A stretch of DNA of 64,000 nucleotides from Pedobacter boryungensis (GTDB taxonomy: Bacteria > Bacteroidota > Bacteroidia > Sphingobacteriales > Sphingobacteriaceae): positions 1,178,001 to 1,242,000 of the forward strand of contig NZ_JABMKV010000001.1 in the NCBI RefSeq assembly GCF_013204825.1, in the 5' to 3' direction. A program made the translations under genes and the position numbers. The notes beneath the pieces were generated by a model. It was not told where the DNA came from. It did not search any database and saw nothing but the letters and a program-made list of their open reading frames with translations. Each line of letters begins with the position of its first letter. Position 1 is the first letter of the stretch. Below, in pieces: positions 34,496-42,998 of the stretch.

Positions 34496-34807
34496 CTACA
34501 GAGTGATACTCTCAATCTGGATTTTGGTGAAATACTGGCGGTGACCATTTTTCTTTTTGTAACCTTTTCTACGTTTCTTTTTGAAAACGATTACTTTATC
34601 ACCTTTTAAATGAGACACGATTTTAGCTGTAACCGATGCACCTTTTACTGCAGGAACCCCTACTGTAATTTTACCACCATTATCAACCAACAATACATTG
34701 TCAAATTCAATACTAGCGCCTTCATCTCCTTGTAAACGGTGTACAAAAAGGTGCTGGTCTTTTGCAACTTTGAATTGCTGTCCTGCTATATTTACTATTG
34801 CGTACAT
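34496..34807 (-). CDS. rplU: 50S ribosomal protein L21
   Basis: 103 residues, full-length L21 with [18 protein letters not shown] at the start, the KVGxP-type [10 protein letters not shown] segment and the C-terminal [21 protein letters not shown] region (in two overlapping motifs: [17 protein letters not shown]) that contacts 23S rRNA. First gene of the rplU-rpmA operon, as in most bacteria. A clear Bacteroidota promoter precedes it. Confidence 0.97.
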   Translation of the reverse strand: MYAIVNIAGQQFKVAKDQHLFVHRLQGDEGASIEFDNVLLVDNGGKITVGVPAVKGASVTAKIVSHLKGDKVIVFKKKRRKGYKKKNGHRQYFTKIQIESITL

Positions 34808-34851
34808 TGTTAAATAATTATTTTTTAAATTGTATATTTTTTATCGAGGTG

Positions 34852-34882
34852 CAAATATAGAATAAATACTATTCAAACACAA
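34852..34882 (-). promoter_or_regulatory. Promoter of rplU-rpmA
   Basis: On the minus strand TTG (34882-34880), 20 bases, TATATTTG (34859-34852): a textbook Bacteroidota promoter. The leader to the ATG is about 40 bases. Confidence 0.7.
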
Positions 34883-35020
34883 ACAGATAGCGAAAATAAT
34901 TTACATTACATTTCTTAAGCGCAATAGATAATAGCTTGTAGTTATAGTTCGTAAACGAGTAATACTATAATCAATAAAAAAATACGTAGTAGAAGAGCCA
35001 GTTCGCCGTCATCGGTTACA

Positions 35021-35078
35021 CCTCTCCTGCTTTCCATTTTATTCCGCTACGCTCTATGCTCACTCCAATCAGGTCTAT
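35021..35078. repeat. Dispersed ~57-bp element, copy 2
   Basis: CCTCTCCTGCTTTCCATTTT, then ATTCCGCTACGCT and CCAATCAGGTCT. Matches the reverse complement of 21664-21720 in block order and spacing with about a dozen differences. Confidence 0.6.
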
Positions 35079-35164
35079 TTAACAAATTTTCTTGCTACTA
35101 GTAAACAATACCAAGCTTATAAAAGAAACAAGTATGATACAAATAATAAATAATGCTTCATTAT

Positions 35165-35187
35165 TACGAAATATTCGTAGATTTACG
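35165..35187 (+). promoter_or_regulatory. BlaI-type composite operator over the -7 box, GLPGLI gene 1
   Basis: TACG (35165-68), 7 bases, CGTA (35176-79), 4 bases, TACG (35184-87). The first two half-sites form the perfect arms TACGAA/TTCGTA. The -7 box TAGATTTA (35178-35185) lies inside the CGTA-N4-TACG part, so binding would block RNA polymerase. Same layout at 36107 and 41855. Confidence 0.75.
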
Positions 35188-35207
35188 TAAACTTAATATT
35201 AACCATT

Positions 35208-36059
35208 ATGAAAATTCTTTTAACAACTAGCTTTGCAATTTTAATTAGTGTTATTTCTTTTGCCCAAAAACCTGATAATGTGTTGGCCAGAATAAAATAT
35301 AGTTTTATTCACGTAAGAGACACCACGCAAAAGAATAATCCCTATACTGAAAACATGTTATTGGTAATTGGTAAAAATGCATCAATTTATACCAGTTTAG
35401 ATAAATTAGAAAGAGATTTAGAACTACCAAAAGCTAAACGAGCTCCAGGATCGCCCTTTAAGCCTGTAAACCAAGTTGATATTTATTTCTTTGCTAAGGA
35501 AAATAAATTAGTTAGCAGAGAACGATTTATGAATGCCTATTATTTAATTAATGAGCCTTCTCAGCGTATCAATTGGAAAATTACAAAGGATACCACAAGC
35601 TTTAATGGCGTTCAATGCAAAAAGGCAACTACCACTTTTAAAGGAAGAAATTGGATTGTATGGTATGCGCCAGAACTACCGTTTCAAAGTGGACCATGGA
35701 AATTAAATGGACTTCCAGGATTAATTATACAAGCTAGCGATAATAAAAATGAGGTTCAATTTTTATTTAATGGAATCGATAATTTAAAAAGAGAAAACCT
35801 AAGTGCTGAGGAGTTAGAATTAGCAAAAGCGTACGATAAAAGTATTTTCTTTAGTCATGAAATCGCATTGCAAAAAGATGCTAAAGAAACAACAAGAGTT
35901 GAATATGATAAAATTCAAGATCTATTTAAAAAGGACCCAAAAGGTTTTATAGCTGCTGCATCAGGCGTACCAAGAGATAAAGTATTTATTGGAGGTAGTA
36001 CAACAGGTGTTAGTCATAACACCATCAATAATCCAATTGAATTGCCAGAAAAGAAATAA
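35208..36059 (+). CDS. GLPGLI family protein 1
   Basis: A 283-residue exported protein: signal peptide (MKILLTTSFAILISVISFAQ), then the GLPGLI family core. The diagnostic stretch is WYAPELPFQSGPWKLNGLPG followed by LIIQASD near residues 150-175, with an upstream C-x-K-A motif (GVQCKKATTTFKGRNW). GLPGLI proteins are periplasmic or outer-membrane-associated and of unknown function; they commonly neighbour TonB-type barrels. It shares layout and C-terminal motif (NNPIELPEK) with the next gene, a tandem duplicate. The gene carries the composite operator in its promoter and is expected to be repressed by the BlaI-type protein at 41490. Confidence 0.9.
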   Translation: MKILLTTSFAILISVISFAQKPDNVLARIKYSFIHVRDTTQKNNPYTENMLLVIGKNASIYTSLDKLERDLELPKAKRAPGSPFKPVNQVDIYFFAKENKLVSRERFMNAYYLINEPSQRINWKITKDTTSFNGVQCKKATTTFKGRNWIVWYAPELPFQSGPWKLNGLPGLIIQASDNKNEVQFLFNGIDNLKRENLSAEELELAKAYDKSIFFSHEIALQKDAKETTRVEYDKIQDLFKKDPKGFIAAASGVPRDKVFIGGSTTGVSHNTINNPIELPEKK

Positions 36060-36106
36060 TTACTATTAAGATATATAGTTAAAATATGTTAAATCATTTT
36101 ATTTAT

Positions 36107-36129
36107 TACGAAATTATCGTAGAATTACG
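36107..36129 (+). promoter_or_regulatory. BlaI-type composite operator over the -7 box, GLPGLI gene 2
   Basis: TACG (36107-10), 7 bases, CGTA (36118-21), 4 bases, TACG (36126-29); identical spacing to the site at 35165. The presumed -7 element TAGAATTA (36120-36127) is covered. A separate site in front of the second gene shows it has its own regulated promoter. Confidence 0.75.
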
Positions 36130-36160
36130 AATAATTAATTGACATAAACCAAAGAACAAC

Positions 36161-37117
36161 ATGAAAACACTTTTCACTACACTTTTAGCTTTTACAATAA
36201 GTTCAATTGCATTAGCTCAAAATCCTGACAAAGCCCTAGCTAGGGTAAAATACACATTTAGTCATATTCAAGATACTACACAGCGAGATAAACCATTTAC
36301 CGAAAATATGTTGTTGGTAATTGGAAAAAATGCTTCTGTATTTACGAGTTATGATAAAATCAATCGTGAACTAGAAACGAAAAAGCAAATTCAAGAGCAA
36401 ATGAAAAACCAAGCAGGTAGTGGTACTTTTAGTATAAAAATTGATGGCGCACCACCAAAATCATCTAGTTTATTAGATTATTTCTTTTTTGCAAAGGAAA
36501 ACAAATTCATAACTAAAGAACGACTGTTCAACAATTACTTAATAGAAGAAGAAGCACCAAAAATAAATTGGAAACTTTCAAAAGATACCCTTAGTTTTTC
36601 AGGCGTAAAATGTCAAAAAGCTACTGCATATTTTAAAGGTAGAAATTGGATTGCTTGGTATGCTACCGATCTGCCATTTCAAAGTGGACCATGGAAATTA
36701 AATGGCTTACCTGGATTAATTATTGAAGCTTATGACGAGAAAAAAGAAGTTCAATTTCTATTTGCAGGAATGGATAATGTTATACCAGAAGAAGCAAAAG
36801 CAGTCGAAAAAGATGGACTACCTAAAATCATAGGCCCAAATGGCTCAAATAGTGTGGTAAATATTATGGGTATGGATGGTAATTCATATTTAGGTAGCGA
36901 AATTAAACTTCCAGCAGACGCAATTAAAACGACTAGAAAAGAAATTGACAAATTAAAAGAAGCAAGAGATAAGGATCCTCAAGGTTTTATGAATGCACAA
37001 ATGGCAGCGCAGGGTGTACAAATGGGCGTATCTCGCAGTTTCAAAGTTGCGTCTAATATTCCAATTACTAACAAAGTAGTGATCAACAACCCAATAGAGC
37101 TACCAGAAAATAAATAG
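36161..37117 (+). CDS. GLPGLI family protein 2
   Basis: A 318-residue paralogue of the preceding gene: signal peptide (MKTLFTTLLAFTISSIALAQ), opening NPDKALARVKYTFSHIQDTT, core WYATDLPFQSGPWKLNGLPG with LIIEAYD, and C-terminal NNPIELPENK. Compared with copy 1 it carries two insertions, a Gly/Ser/Lys segment near residues 70-95 and a Gly/Asn/Ser-rich segment near 225-250. Function unknown. Followed within 115 bases by the outer-membrane barrel gene, with a long hairpin between them. Confidence 0.9.
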   Translation: MKTLFTTLLAFTISSIALAQNPDKALARVKYTFSHIQDTTQRDKPFTENMLLVIGKNASVFTSYDKINRELETKKQIQEQMKNQAGSGTFSIKIDGAPPKSSSLLDYFFFAKENKFITKERLFNNYLIEEEAPKINWKLSKDTLSFSGVKCQKATAYFKGRNWIAWYATDLPFQSGPWKLNGLPGLIIEAYDEKKEVQFLFAGMDNVIPEEAKAVEKDGLPKIIGPNGSNSVVNIMGMDGNSYLGSEIKLPADAIKTTRKEIDKLKEARDKDPQGFMNAQMAAQGVQMGVSRSFKVASNIPITNKVVINNPIELPENK

Positions 37118-37149
37118 CTCCAGTAATTCCTAACCAAACAAACACACAA

Positions 37150-37211
37150 ATGAAACTATCATGATTTTCACAAGTCGTTAGGCTATGATATCAAAAACAT
37201 GATAGTTTCAT
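37150..37211 (+). promoter_or_regulatory. Perfect 14-base inverted repeat before the barrel gene
   Basis: ATGAAACTATCATG (37150-37163) and CATGATAGTTTCAT (37198-37211) with a 34-base loop. The right arm ends 20 bases before the start codon at 37232. It could act as attenuator, RNA-processing site or operator. No T run follows, so a simple terminator is unlikely. Confidence 0.6.
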
Positions 37212-37231
37212 CATCAAAAAATAATAAACAG

Positions 37232-39883
37232 ATGAAAAAGTATTATATAATTACTTTGCTCTTCTTTTTAGTGGGCATTGCATCCGCCTATGCGCAAAAA
37301 CAGCTAAAAGGAAAAGTGAAAGATGCTAAAGGTGCACCTATACTATCTGCAAGTATTAATTTAAAAGATGTAACAGGTAACATTTTAAGCTTTACGAGAA
37401 CCAATGATAAGGGCGAGTACACTTTATCTTTTTCTGAAGAAAACAAAGGTTTAACAGTTGAGGCGACAAGCATAGGTTATACAAGGAAAGCAATTGAAAT
37501 TACAGACCTCAACAAAAGTTACGATTTAATTTTACAGGAAAGCGAAACCACTCTTAAAACTGTGGAAGTTAAAAATAAGCCAACACTCACTTTAAATGGT
37601 GATACTTTAAACTATAAAACATCTGATTTTGCGGATAAACAAGACAGGAGTATTGGGGATGTATTGAGAAAAATGCCAGGTATTACTGTAGAAGAAAATG
37701 GAAAAGTGAGTTATAATGGAAAACCAATTTCGGCCTTGTATATTGATGGAGACAATGTTTTAGATGATAAATATTCTATTGGCACTAAAAGTATTCCGCA
37801 TGGAGCAGTTGATAAAGTACAGGTAATAGAAAAAGACCAACCAATTAAAATGTTGCGAAAAAACAACATGAGCGAGGATGTAGCCTTAAATTTAGTGATC
37901 AAAGAAGAAGCGAAAATTAAAGTAATGGGAGATATTAAAGCTGGGGCTGGAACTCCTAATAGGTTTGATGGAAATGCCAATGCGATGCTATTTAAGAAAA
38001 AAGCAAAGTTCATTAACAACATTAAAGGAAACAATATTGGTGTTGACCCAGGTATAGATTTAACTTCTTTTTTTGGTGGAAATAATGGCAATGACAAACC
38101 TAGTAGTTTTCTTTCTGCTGGTGCTGCTGGTGTACCTACCCTACCTCAAAAAAGAACACTTTTTAATAGCGCTGGCTTAGCAAATTTGAACAATCTTTAC
38201 AAATTTAGTGAGGATTTGCAGATAAGAGCGAACATCTCTTATTTATATGATCAGCGAGACCAGCAGTATAGTAAGTTTTCTGAAACTTATTTATCTGGAC
38301 AAACAATCACATATAATGAACTTCAAGAGAATGCGATTAACCCACAGAAATTACAGGCTAAATTCAACGTACTCGCAAATGCAGATAAGTATTATTTCAA
38401 TGATAATTTAACCGTTAATTACGGTACAACGAGAACAAATTCTGGAGTTGTAACTAACGGCATTGGTGCAAATCAATTCTTAAAACAAGAAAATTTCGAT
38501 ATTTCTAATGAATTGAATTACAGAAAAAAGCTTAAATCTGATAATACATTTAACTTTTATTCCTTCATCAGTAAATTAACGCAACCAGAAGTTTTAACGA
38601 TTAATCCTGGATTAAATGAAGCAATTTTAAATAATGGAAATCCGTATGCAGGATTAAACCAGTACGTTAAATTACCAACTTTATACACAAATAACTATAC
38701 CTCTTTTGCATTTGTAGGCAATAAATTTACTCAAACTTACAGGTTGGGATTTAATGTTCAGCAGCATGAATTAAATTCAGAATTATATCGTGTTCAAAAT
38801 AATCAGACTACAGAATTAGTTTCTTCGCAAATGACCAACAATTTAGATTGGCTTAAAACGAAACTATATACTGATGCAACTTATGAATATAACTTTGGGA
38901 AATTTAAAGCAAGTTTAGGATTACCAATTAGTTATAACCTAATTAATTATGAAGACAAAGCAAAAGATTTGGACAAAAGTTTAGATAAGTTTTTTGTAAA
39001 TCCATCTTTAAGTGTAAAATATCAAACAGGAATTGAGAATTATGTTACAGCCAATTATTCTTTTAATAATAATTTAGGTGGAATTGATGATATTTATCGT
39101 GGTACCATTTTAAAAAATTATCGTTCACTTTTTGCAAACGATGCACCAATCTCGGAAAGAAAATCACAAAATATTGGGGCAGCTTTTAGTTTTAGGAAAG
39201 CAATGCAGATGTTTTTCTTTAATTTAAATGCTAATTACTCAACATCAACGGTAAACACCATTTCTTCTTACACGATTAGCAATTCAATACAACAAAGAAT
39301 CGTTTTGCCTTATGTGAATGACATGAATAGTTTATCGTTTAGTGCTAATGCTAGTAAATATCTTTTTAATATTAGAAGTACAATAAATGCTGGCGTTGGT
39401 TTTAACCAAAGCACCTTTGAGCAATTACAAAACAATGAATTATTGCCATTTACATCTCAAAGCACTACTTACAATGTTGGTCTAGATTCTAAGATAAATA
39501 ACTTTATTAATTGGTCTTATAACGCAACTTATTCAATAAGCACGAATAAAACATCGAAAATAAATGCTATTAAAAACAATAATCAACAGTTAAGACAACA
39601 ATCTTCGATTACTGCAACAGCATTTAAAAGTGTGTTTATGACCTTATCTGCAGAACATATATTTACCCATCAATCTACCCAACCAGACTTAAAATATATT
39701 TTCGCTGATTTCAACATGAGATATAAATTCCAAAAACTAAAAACAGACTTAGAATTTGGAATAACCAATTTAGCGAATATTAAAAAGTTTGAAGCTAATT
39801 ATCTTTCTGCAAACTCTTTCTCATCAGGCACATATTATATTCCTGGTCGAGTTGCAATGATGAAAGCTACATTTAGTTTTTAG
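37232..39883 (+). CDS. Outer-membrane beta-barrel protein, TonB-receptor-like
   Basis: Start placed at the ATG at 37232, giving 883 residues beginning with the signal peptide (MKKYYIITLLFFLVGIASAYA); the open frame extends 33 bases upstream into the inverted repeat. A carboxypeptidase-regulatory-like domain (QLKGKVKDAKGAPILSASI) covers about 22-105, a plug-like domain about 115-230 (IGDVLRKMPGITVEENGKVS, YIDGDNVLDDKYSIG, VQVIEKDQPIKML), then a barrel ending in Phe (MKATFSF). It lacks a clear TonB box and belongs to the outer membrane beta-barrel family often next to GLPGLI genes. May receive or move the substrate handled by the GLPGLI proteins. A terminator follows. Confidence 0.9.
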   Translation: MKKYYIITLLFFLVGIASAYAQKQLKGKVKDAKGAPILSASINLKDVTGNILSFTRTNDKGEYTLSFSEENKGLTVEATSIGYTRKAIEITDLNKSYDLILQESETTLKTVEVKNKPTLTLNGDTLNYKTSDFADKQDRSIGDVLRKMPGITVEENGKVSYNGKPISALYIDGDNVLDDKYSIGTKSIPHGAVDKVQVIEKDQPIKMLRKNNMSEDVALNLVIKEEAKIKVMGDIKAGAGTPNRFDGNANAMLFKKKAKFINNIKGNNIGVDPGIDLTSFFGGNNGNDKPSSFLSAGAAGVPTLPQKRTLFNSAGLANLNNLYKFSEDLQIRANISYLYDQRDQQYSKFSETYLSGQTITYNELQENAINPQKLQAKFNVLANADKYYFNDNLTVNYGTTRTNSGVVTNGIGANQFLKQENFDISNELNYRKKLKSDNTFNFYSFISKLTQPEVLTINPGLNEAILNNGNPYAGLNQYVKLPTLYTNNYTSFAFVGNKFTQTYRLGFNVQQHELNSELYRVQNNQTTELVSSQMTNNLDWLKTKLYTDATYEYNFGKFKASLGLPISYNLINYEDKAKDLDKSLDKFFVNPSLSVKYQTGIENYVTANYSFNNNLGGIDDIYRGTILKNYRSLFANDAPISERKSQNIGAAFSFRKAMQMFFFNLNANYSTSTVNTISSYTISNSIQQRIVLPYVNDMNSLSFSANASKYLFNIRSTINAGVGFNQSTFEQLQNNELLPFTSQSTTYNVGLDSKINNFINWSYNATYSISTNKTSKINAIKNNNQQLRQQSSITATAFKSVFMTLSAEHIFTHQSTQPDLKYIFADFNMRYKFQKLKTDLEFGITNLANIKKFEANYLSANSFSSGTYYIPGRVAMMKATFSF

Positions 39884-39930
39884 ATCTAAGAGAAAATAAT
39901 AAAACCAAGTATATAGTTAGTAATTAGTTG

Positions 39931-39964
39931 AAGGCCCTGTAACTTTTAGTTAGGGGCTTTTTTA
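39931..39964 (+). terminator. Terminator of the GLPGLI-barrel unit
   Basis: AAGGCCCTGTAACT / AGTTAGGGGCTT with a short T loop, followed by TTTTTT; lies between the convergent barrel and M56 genes. Confidence 0.75.
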
Positions 39965-39988
39965 TGATAATTGAATCATGGATTAGTA

Positions 39989-41482
39989 TTACTTTATTCT
40001 ACTGCTTTTACCCACAACAGTAATCTCAGCCATCTTATCTTCCTGCTTCTTTACAGTTATATTTTTAATTTGATCTGGATTGATTTTATTGAATTCCTTT
40101 TCATCAACCTTTTTACCATCAAGCACATACAAAAATTTAATAGTCGATTTAACGGTATCTACTTTTTGACCATTCCTACTCCTAAAAAAAGTTTTTTGAG
40201 CCTCCGAAGTTTTAGGTATACTAAAACCCATAACTGTTACATTCGTAGCATTTATGGGAGTAATATTAACATCATTTACAGCTACGTTAGGTCCAATTGC
40301 TGTCCCTTTTAGTTTAATTTTAATATCTTCAATCGAACTAGGATTATCACTTTTTAAAGCAAATCCTTCCACAATTTTTTCATCACCCTGCTGTAACCCT
40401 AAGTTTGTAGAATCAGTGTTAATAGAGATCGTTTTTATAAAAATAAAATTCTGGAGCTTATGAGCTGTATCAATAGTAATACTTATCGGTTTTCTTTCAT
40501 TTATCTTCTTTTTGCTTACAACCTTTTGAGTAGTTAAAGTTAAATCTGGTGCTGATTTCTCCATTAGATTTGCGTTTATTAAAACCCTTTCAAGAGGCAT
40601 TAAATGTTGCTTAACTTCTTTTTTAGAAATAGTAAATGCTAACGATGTAATTAAGAGTGCAGGCAAAATTAATGCATATATCACTAATTTTTTAGGCGAT
40701 GAACGTTTTGCATTCATCATTTTAATTCTCTTTTTTAAATCGGATAAGTTAAAATTATTAACCAAAGCTACACTTGGTTGCAAACTACCAACTCCTAACA
40801 AACTATATTGATAAGATTTTTTATCGATTCCTTTTTTTACAATTCTAGCATCAGTAATAAATTCAATGTTCTCTTTAATTGCTTTTTTCATCAACCAAAC
40901 ACCAGGATTAAACCAATAAAAAACCACACTAATTTCAGCTAAAATGATATCAAGCGTATGCCATTCTTTCACATGGATTTGTTCATGAGCCAAAATAGTA
41001 TCCAATTCATCAGTCGAGTGTATTTCTGGATTTACATAAACCGTTTGCCAAAAGGAAAATGGACTTACTTGTTCATCTAAAATTCTAACTGAAAGATCTT
41101 TAACTGAACCAGGTTTTGATTTCTGGTGTACGCGGTAAAGTGAAATAAATTGAGCAATTAATCTTAATGCCATAAAAACGACGCCAACATAGAATAGAAT
41201 AAGTATAATTTTCCAATAATCTAGTATTACATTATTCTGAATCAATGCATTCATATCTACCTTTGGTACTAATGCAGCTACATTTGGATTAACTTGTTCT
41301 TGTCTGTGAAAAAAATCGGTAAGATTAATAAAAGGATAAATCGTAGAAAAAATTATTCCTAATACTAAAAAAATACGATTGATGGTATAAAAGGTGAGTC
41401 GACGTAAAACAAGATAATAAGCTGCAGCAAAAAGCAATAGCACCAAATTAATTTTCAATAAAATCAACAACAAAGCTGGCAT
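39989..41482 (-). CDS. M56 family (BlaR1-like) membrane metallopeptidase
   Basis: ATG at 41480-41482 gives 497 residues beginning MPALLLILLKINLVLLL as is usual for the family; the frame is open to a TTG 27 bases upstream that overlaps the repressor gene. Several transmembrane helices lie in residues 1-120; the zinc site HEQIH is near 166-170 with a downstream Glu in LAEISVVFYWFNP. A fourth helix (ALILPALLITSLAFTI) precedes a periplasmic tail of about 210 residues. The tail ends in a TonB-plug-like segment (YVLDGKKVDEKEFNKINPDQ, then IKNITVKK). By analogy with BlaR1, a periplasmic signal should trigger the protease to inactivate the BlaI-type repressor. The ligand is unknown. Confidence 0.9.
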   Translation of the reverse strand: MPALLLILLKINLVLLLFAAAYYLVLRRLTFYTINRIFLVLGIIFSTIYPFINLTDFFHRQEQVNPNVAALVPKVDMNALIQNNVILDYWKIILILFYVGVVFMALRLIAQFISLYRVHQKSKPGSVKDLSVRILDEQVSPFSFWQTVYVNPEIHSTDELDTILAHEQIHVKEWHTLDIILAEISVVFYWFNPGVWLMKKAIKENIEFITDARIVKKGIDKKSYQYSLLGVGSLQPSVALVNNFNLSDLKKRIKMMNAKRSSPKKLVIYALILPALLITSLAFTISKKEVKQHLMPLERVLINANLMEKSAPDLTLTTQKVVSKKKINERKPISITIDTAHKLQNFIFIKTISINTDSTNLGLQQGDEKIVEGFALKSDNPSSIEDIKIKLKGTAIGPNVAVNDVNITPINATNVTVMGFSIPKTSEAQKTFFRSRNGQKVDTVKSTIKFLYVLDGKKVDEKEFNKINPDQIKNITVKKQEDKMAEITVVGKSSRIK

Positions 41483-41489
41483 AGCTAAT

Positions 41490-41852
41490 CTATTTATCAG
41501 GGTTCTCAATCAAATTGATAATCTCTTTCAATTCTTCTGCACTTATCTTTTTATCCTTAGCAAAAAAAGCAACTAGTTCCTTATAAGAACTTTGAAAATA
41601 GTTATCTACAAACCCAGTCATAAAACGCTTTTTATAATCAGTTTCTTTCACTTTTGCACTATAACGATAGGCATTTGCAAATTTTTCGCTTTTTAAAAAT
41701 CCCTTACGTTCTAGATTTTTAATAGTTGATGCTAAAGTGGTATACGGAGGTTTTGGGTCTGACAAGGCATCCATAAAGTCTTTTATAAATCCTTTTCCAA
41801 CTTGCCAAACTGCAAGCATTGCTTCTTCCTCTTGTAATGTTAACTTTTCCAT
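41490..41852 (-). CDS. BlaI/MecI/CopY family transcriptional repressor
   Basis: A 120-residue winged-helix repressor: LTLQEEEAMLAVWQVGKGFI, PPYTTLASTIKNLERKGFLK (recognition helix and wing lead-in) and SAKVKETDYKKRFMTGFVDN with the dimerisation tail, all in family order. It forms the usual pair with the downstream M56 protease (8 bases apart if the protease starts at 41482). Its own start codon lies two bases from a copy of the composite operator, so autorepression is expected. The same operator precedes both GLPGLI genes, which are therefore its likely targets. Confidence 0.93.
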   Translation of the reverse strand: MEKLTLQEEEAMLAVWQVGKGFIKDFMDALSDPKPPYTTLASTIKNLERKGFLKSEKFANAYRYSAKVKETDYKKRFMTGFVDNYFQSSYKELVAFFAKDKKISAEELKEIINLIENPDK

Positions 41853-41854
41853 AT

Positions 41855-41877
41855 TACGATTGTATCGTAAACTTACG
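41855..41877 (-). promoter_or_regulatory. BlaI-type composite operator at the repressor gene's own promoter
   Basis: TACG (41855-58), 7 bases, CGTA (41866-69), 4 bases, TACG (41874-77) on the plus strand, the same layout as at 35165 and 36107. On the minus strand TAAGTTTA between the inner half-sites is the -7 box, so the transcript would have a leader of under 25 bases. Confidence 0.75.
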
Positions 41878-41918
41878 ACAATGGCGTTAAAAAAACAAAT
41901 TTTGTAATACTTAGAATA

Positions 41919-42419
41919 TTAGTTGTTATATCGGCTTTCTACCTCATCTATAGCTTGTTGAACTATATTTTTGATCTGCATAGCAGAATCTAGCAATTGA
42001 ATATTACCCTCAAAATCGCTGTAAATAAGTATTCTTTTAGATTTCTCTTTATAGTAAAATTGTAAATCGTAGACTGGCGATTTGGAGTTTGATACTTTTT
42101 TGCCAATAACTTCTGGCAAATTCCATAATCCTAATTCATTAATTTTATTGTGAATAAAGATCATATCATTAGCACGCAATTTAACATGAGTTTTAATTAC
42201 CGAATCTCTATTGTTTATATACTGATAGTTTCCATCTGTAGAAGAATAAGAATTTGACAAAGTATCTCCAACGCCCCATTTATAGGTAAATGATTCGAAA
42301 TCAGTCACAGGATAAGGTGCTTTTTTTAAACTCACTAAATAATAACCTACCATTGCTATAATTAAAATCACGGCAACAGTTGCTATCAGAGATAAGTTTT
42401 TTTTAATGTTAAAAGCCAT
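41919..42419 (-). CDS. Membrane-anchored hypothetical protein (paralogue 1)
   Basis: A 166-residue protein with one N-terminal transmembrane segment (LSLIATVAVILIIAMVGYYL) and a soluble domain likely outside the inner membrane. I recognise no family. It is a clear paralogue of the gene at 42473: shared motifs are YKWGVG, NSYSS, Y-x-Y-(I/L)N-(N/D)-(R/K)DS, LWNLP/FWNLP, SDFEGNI and a C-terminal IVQQAIDE-type helix. Probably the last gene of the symporter operon (gap 53 bases). Confidence 0.8.
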   Translation of the reverse strand: MAFNIKKNLSLIATVAVILIIAMVGYYLVSLKKAPYPVTDFESFTYKWGVGDTLSNSYSSTDGNYQYINNRDSVIKTHVKLRANDMIFIHNKINELGLWNLPEVIGKKVSNSKSPVYDLQFYYKEKSKRILIYSDFEGNIQLLDSAMQIKNIVQQAIDEVESRYNN

Positions 42420-42472
42420 ATTAGTAGAAGAATTAGAAAATGGGATAATTAGCTCAATTCTTATTAGAAAAA

Positions 42473-42979
42473 TTATTTTCTCTGTCTTTCTTCAGCATCT
42501 ATAATACTTTGCTCAATGATTTTCTGCATCTGTACAGCTGCATTTTTCATTCGTATATTACCTTCAAAATCCGATAAATAAGTAACTTCTTTTGATTTTT
42601 TTTGATAATTGAATTTCATGAAATAACGCGGTGCTTTAGAATTTTTTACATCATTTTCATTATTTGCAACAATATCTGGTAAATTCCAAAAACCCTGTTC
42701 ATCTGCGTTGCTATCTAAAAATTTCTTATCTCTAGCATTAAGTTCCACATGCTTAATAATTAACGAATCTTTATCATTTAAATATCTGTATTCGCCTGTT
42801 GCCGAATTATAAGAGTTTTCCAAATTGGTTCCAACTCCCCACTTATATTCTAACGAAACAAATTCCTTTGCTTTAAATGGCGCATTCCGAATAATCGGCG
42901 CATAATACACAATGCAATAAATTAAAAATGGAACTACAACTGATAAAAATAAAAATATTTTTTTCCCTCTACTCGTCAT
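42473..42979 (-). CDS. Membrane-anchored hypothetical protein (paralogue 2)
   Basis: 168 residues, N-terminal transmembrane segment (KKIFLFLSVVVPFLIYCIVY), then the same domain as the neighbouring paralogue (YKWGVGTNLENSYNSATGEY, YLNDKDSL, FWNLPDIV, SDFEGNI). Starts 19 bases after the symporter stop, so cotranscribed with it. Function unknown; the pair arose by tandem duplication. Confidence 0.8.
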   Translation of the reverse strand: MTSRGKKIFLFLSVVVPFLIYCIVYYAPIIRNAPFKAKEFVSLEYKWGVGTNLENSYNSATGEYRYLNDKDSLIIKHVELNARDKKFLDSNADEQGFWNLPDIVANNENDVKNSKAPRYFMKFNYQKKSKEVTYLSDFEGNIRMKNAAVQMQKIIEQSIIDAEERQRK

Positions 42980-42998
42980 GTCTATACTATATTTTGAA

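Larger units (their letters stand above)
34808..35207. other. Divergent intergenic region between rplU and the first GLPGLI gene
   Basis: 400 bases. Holds the rplU promoter (34852-34882), copy 2 of a dispersed element (35021-35078) and the BlaI-type operator with -7 box (35165-35187). The rest is AT-rich with no frame worth calling. Confidence 0.65.

Noticed and set aside
39971-40312. 113-codon plus-strand frame inside the M56 gene
   Set aside because: Antisense shadow of a well-supported M56 coding sequence; aromatic-rich composition typical of the reverse strand.
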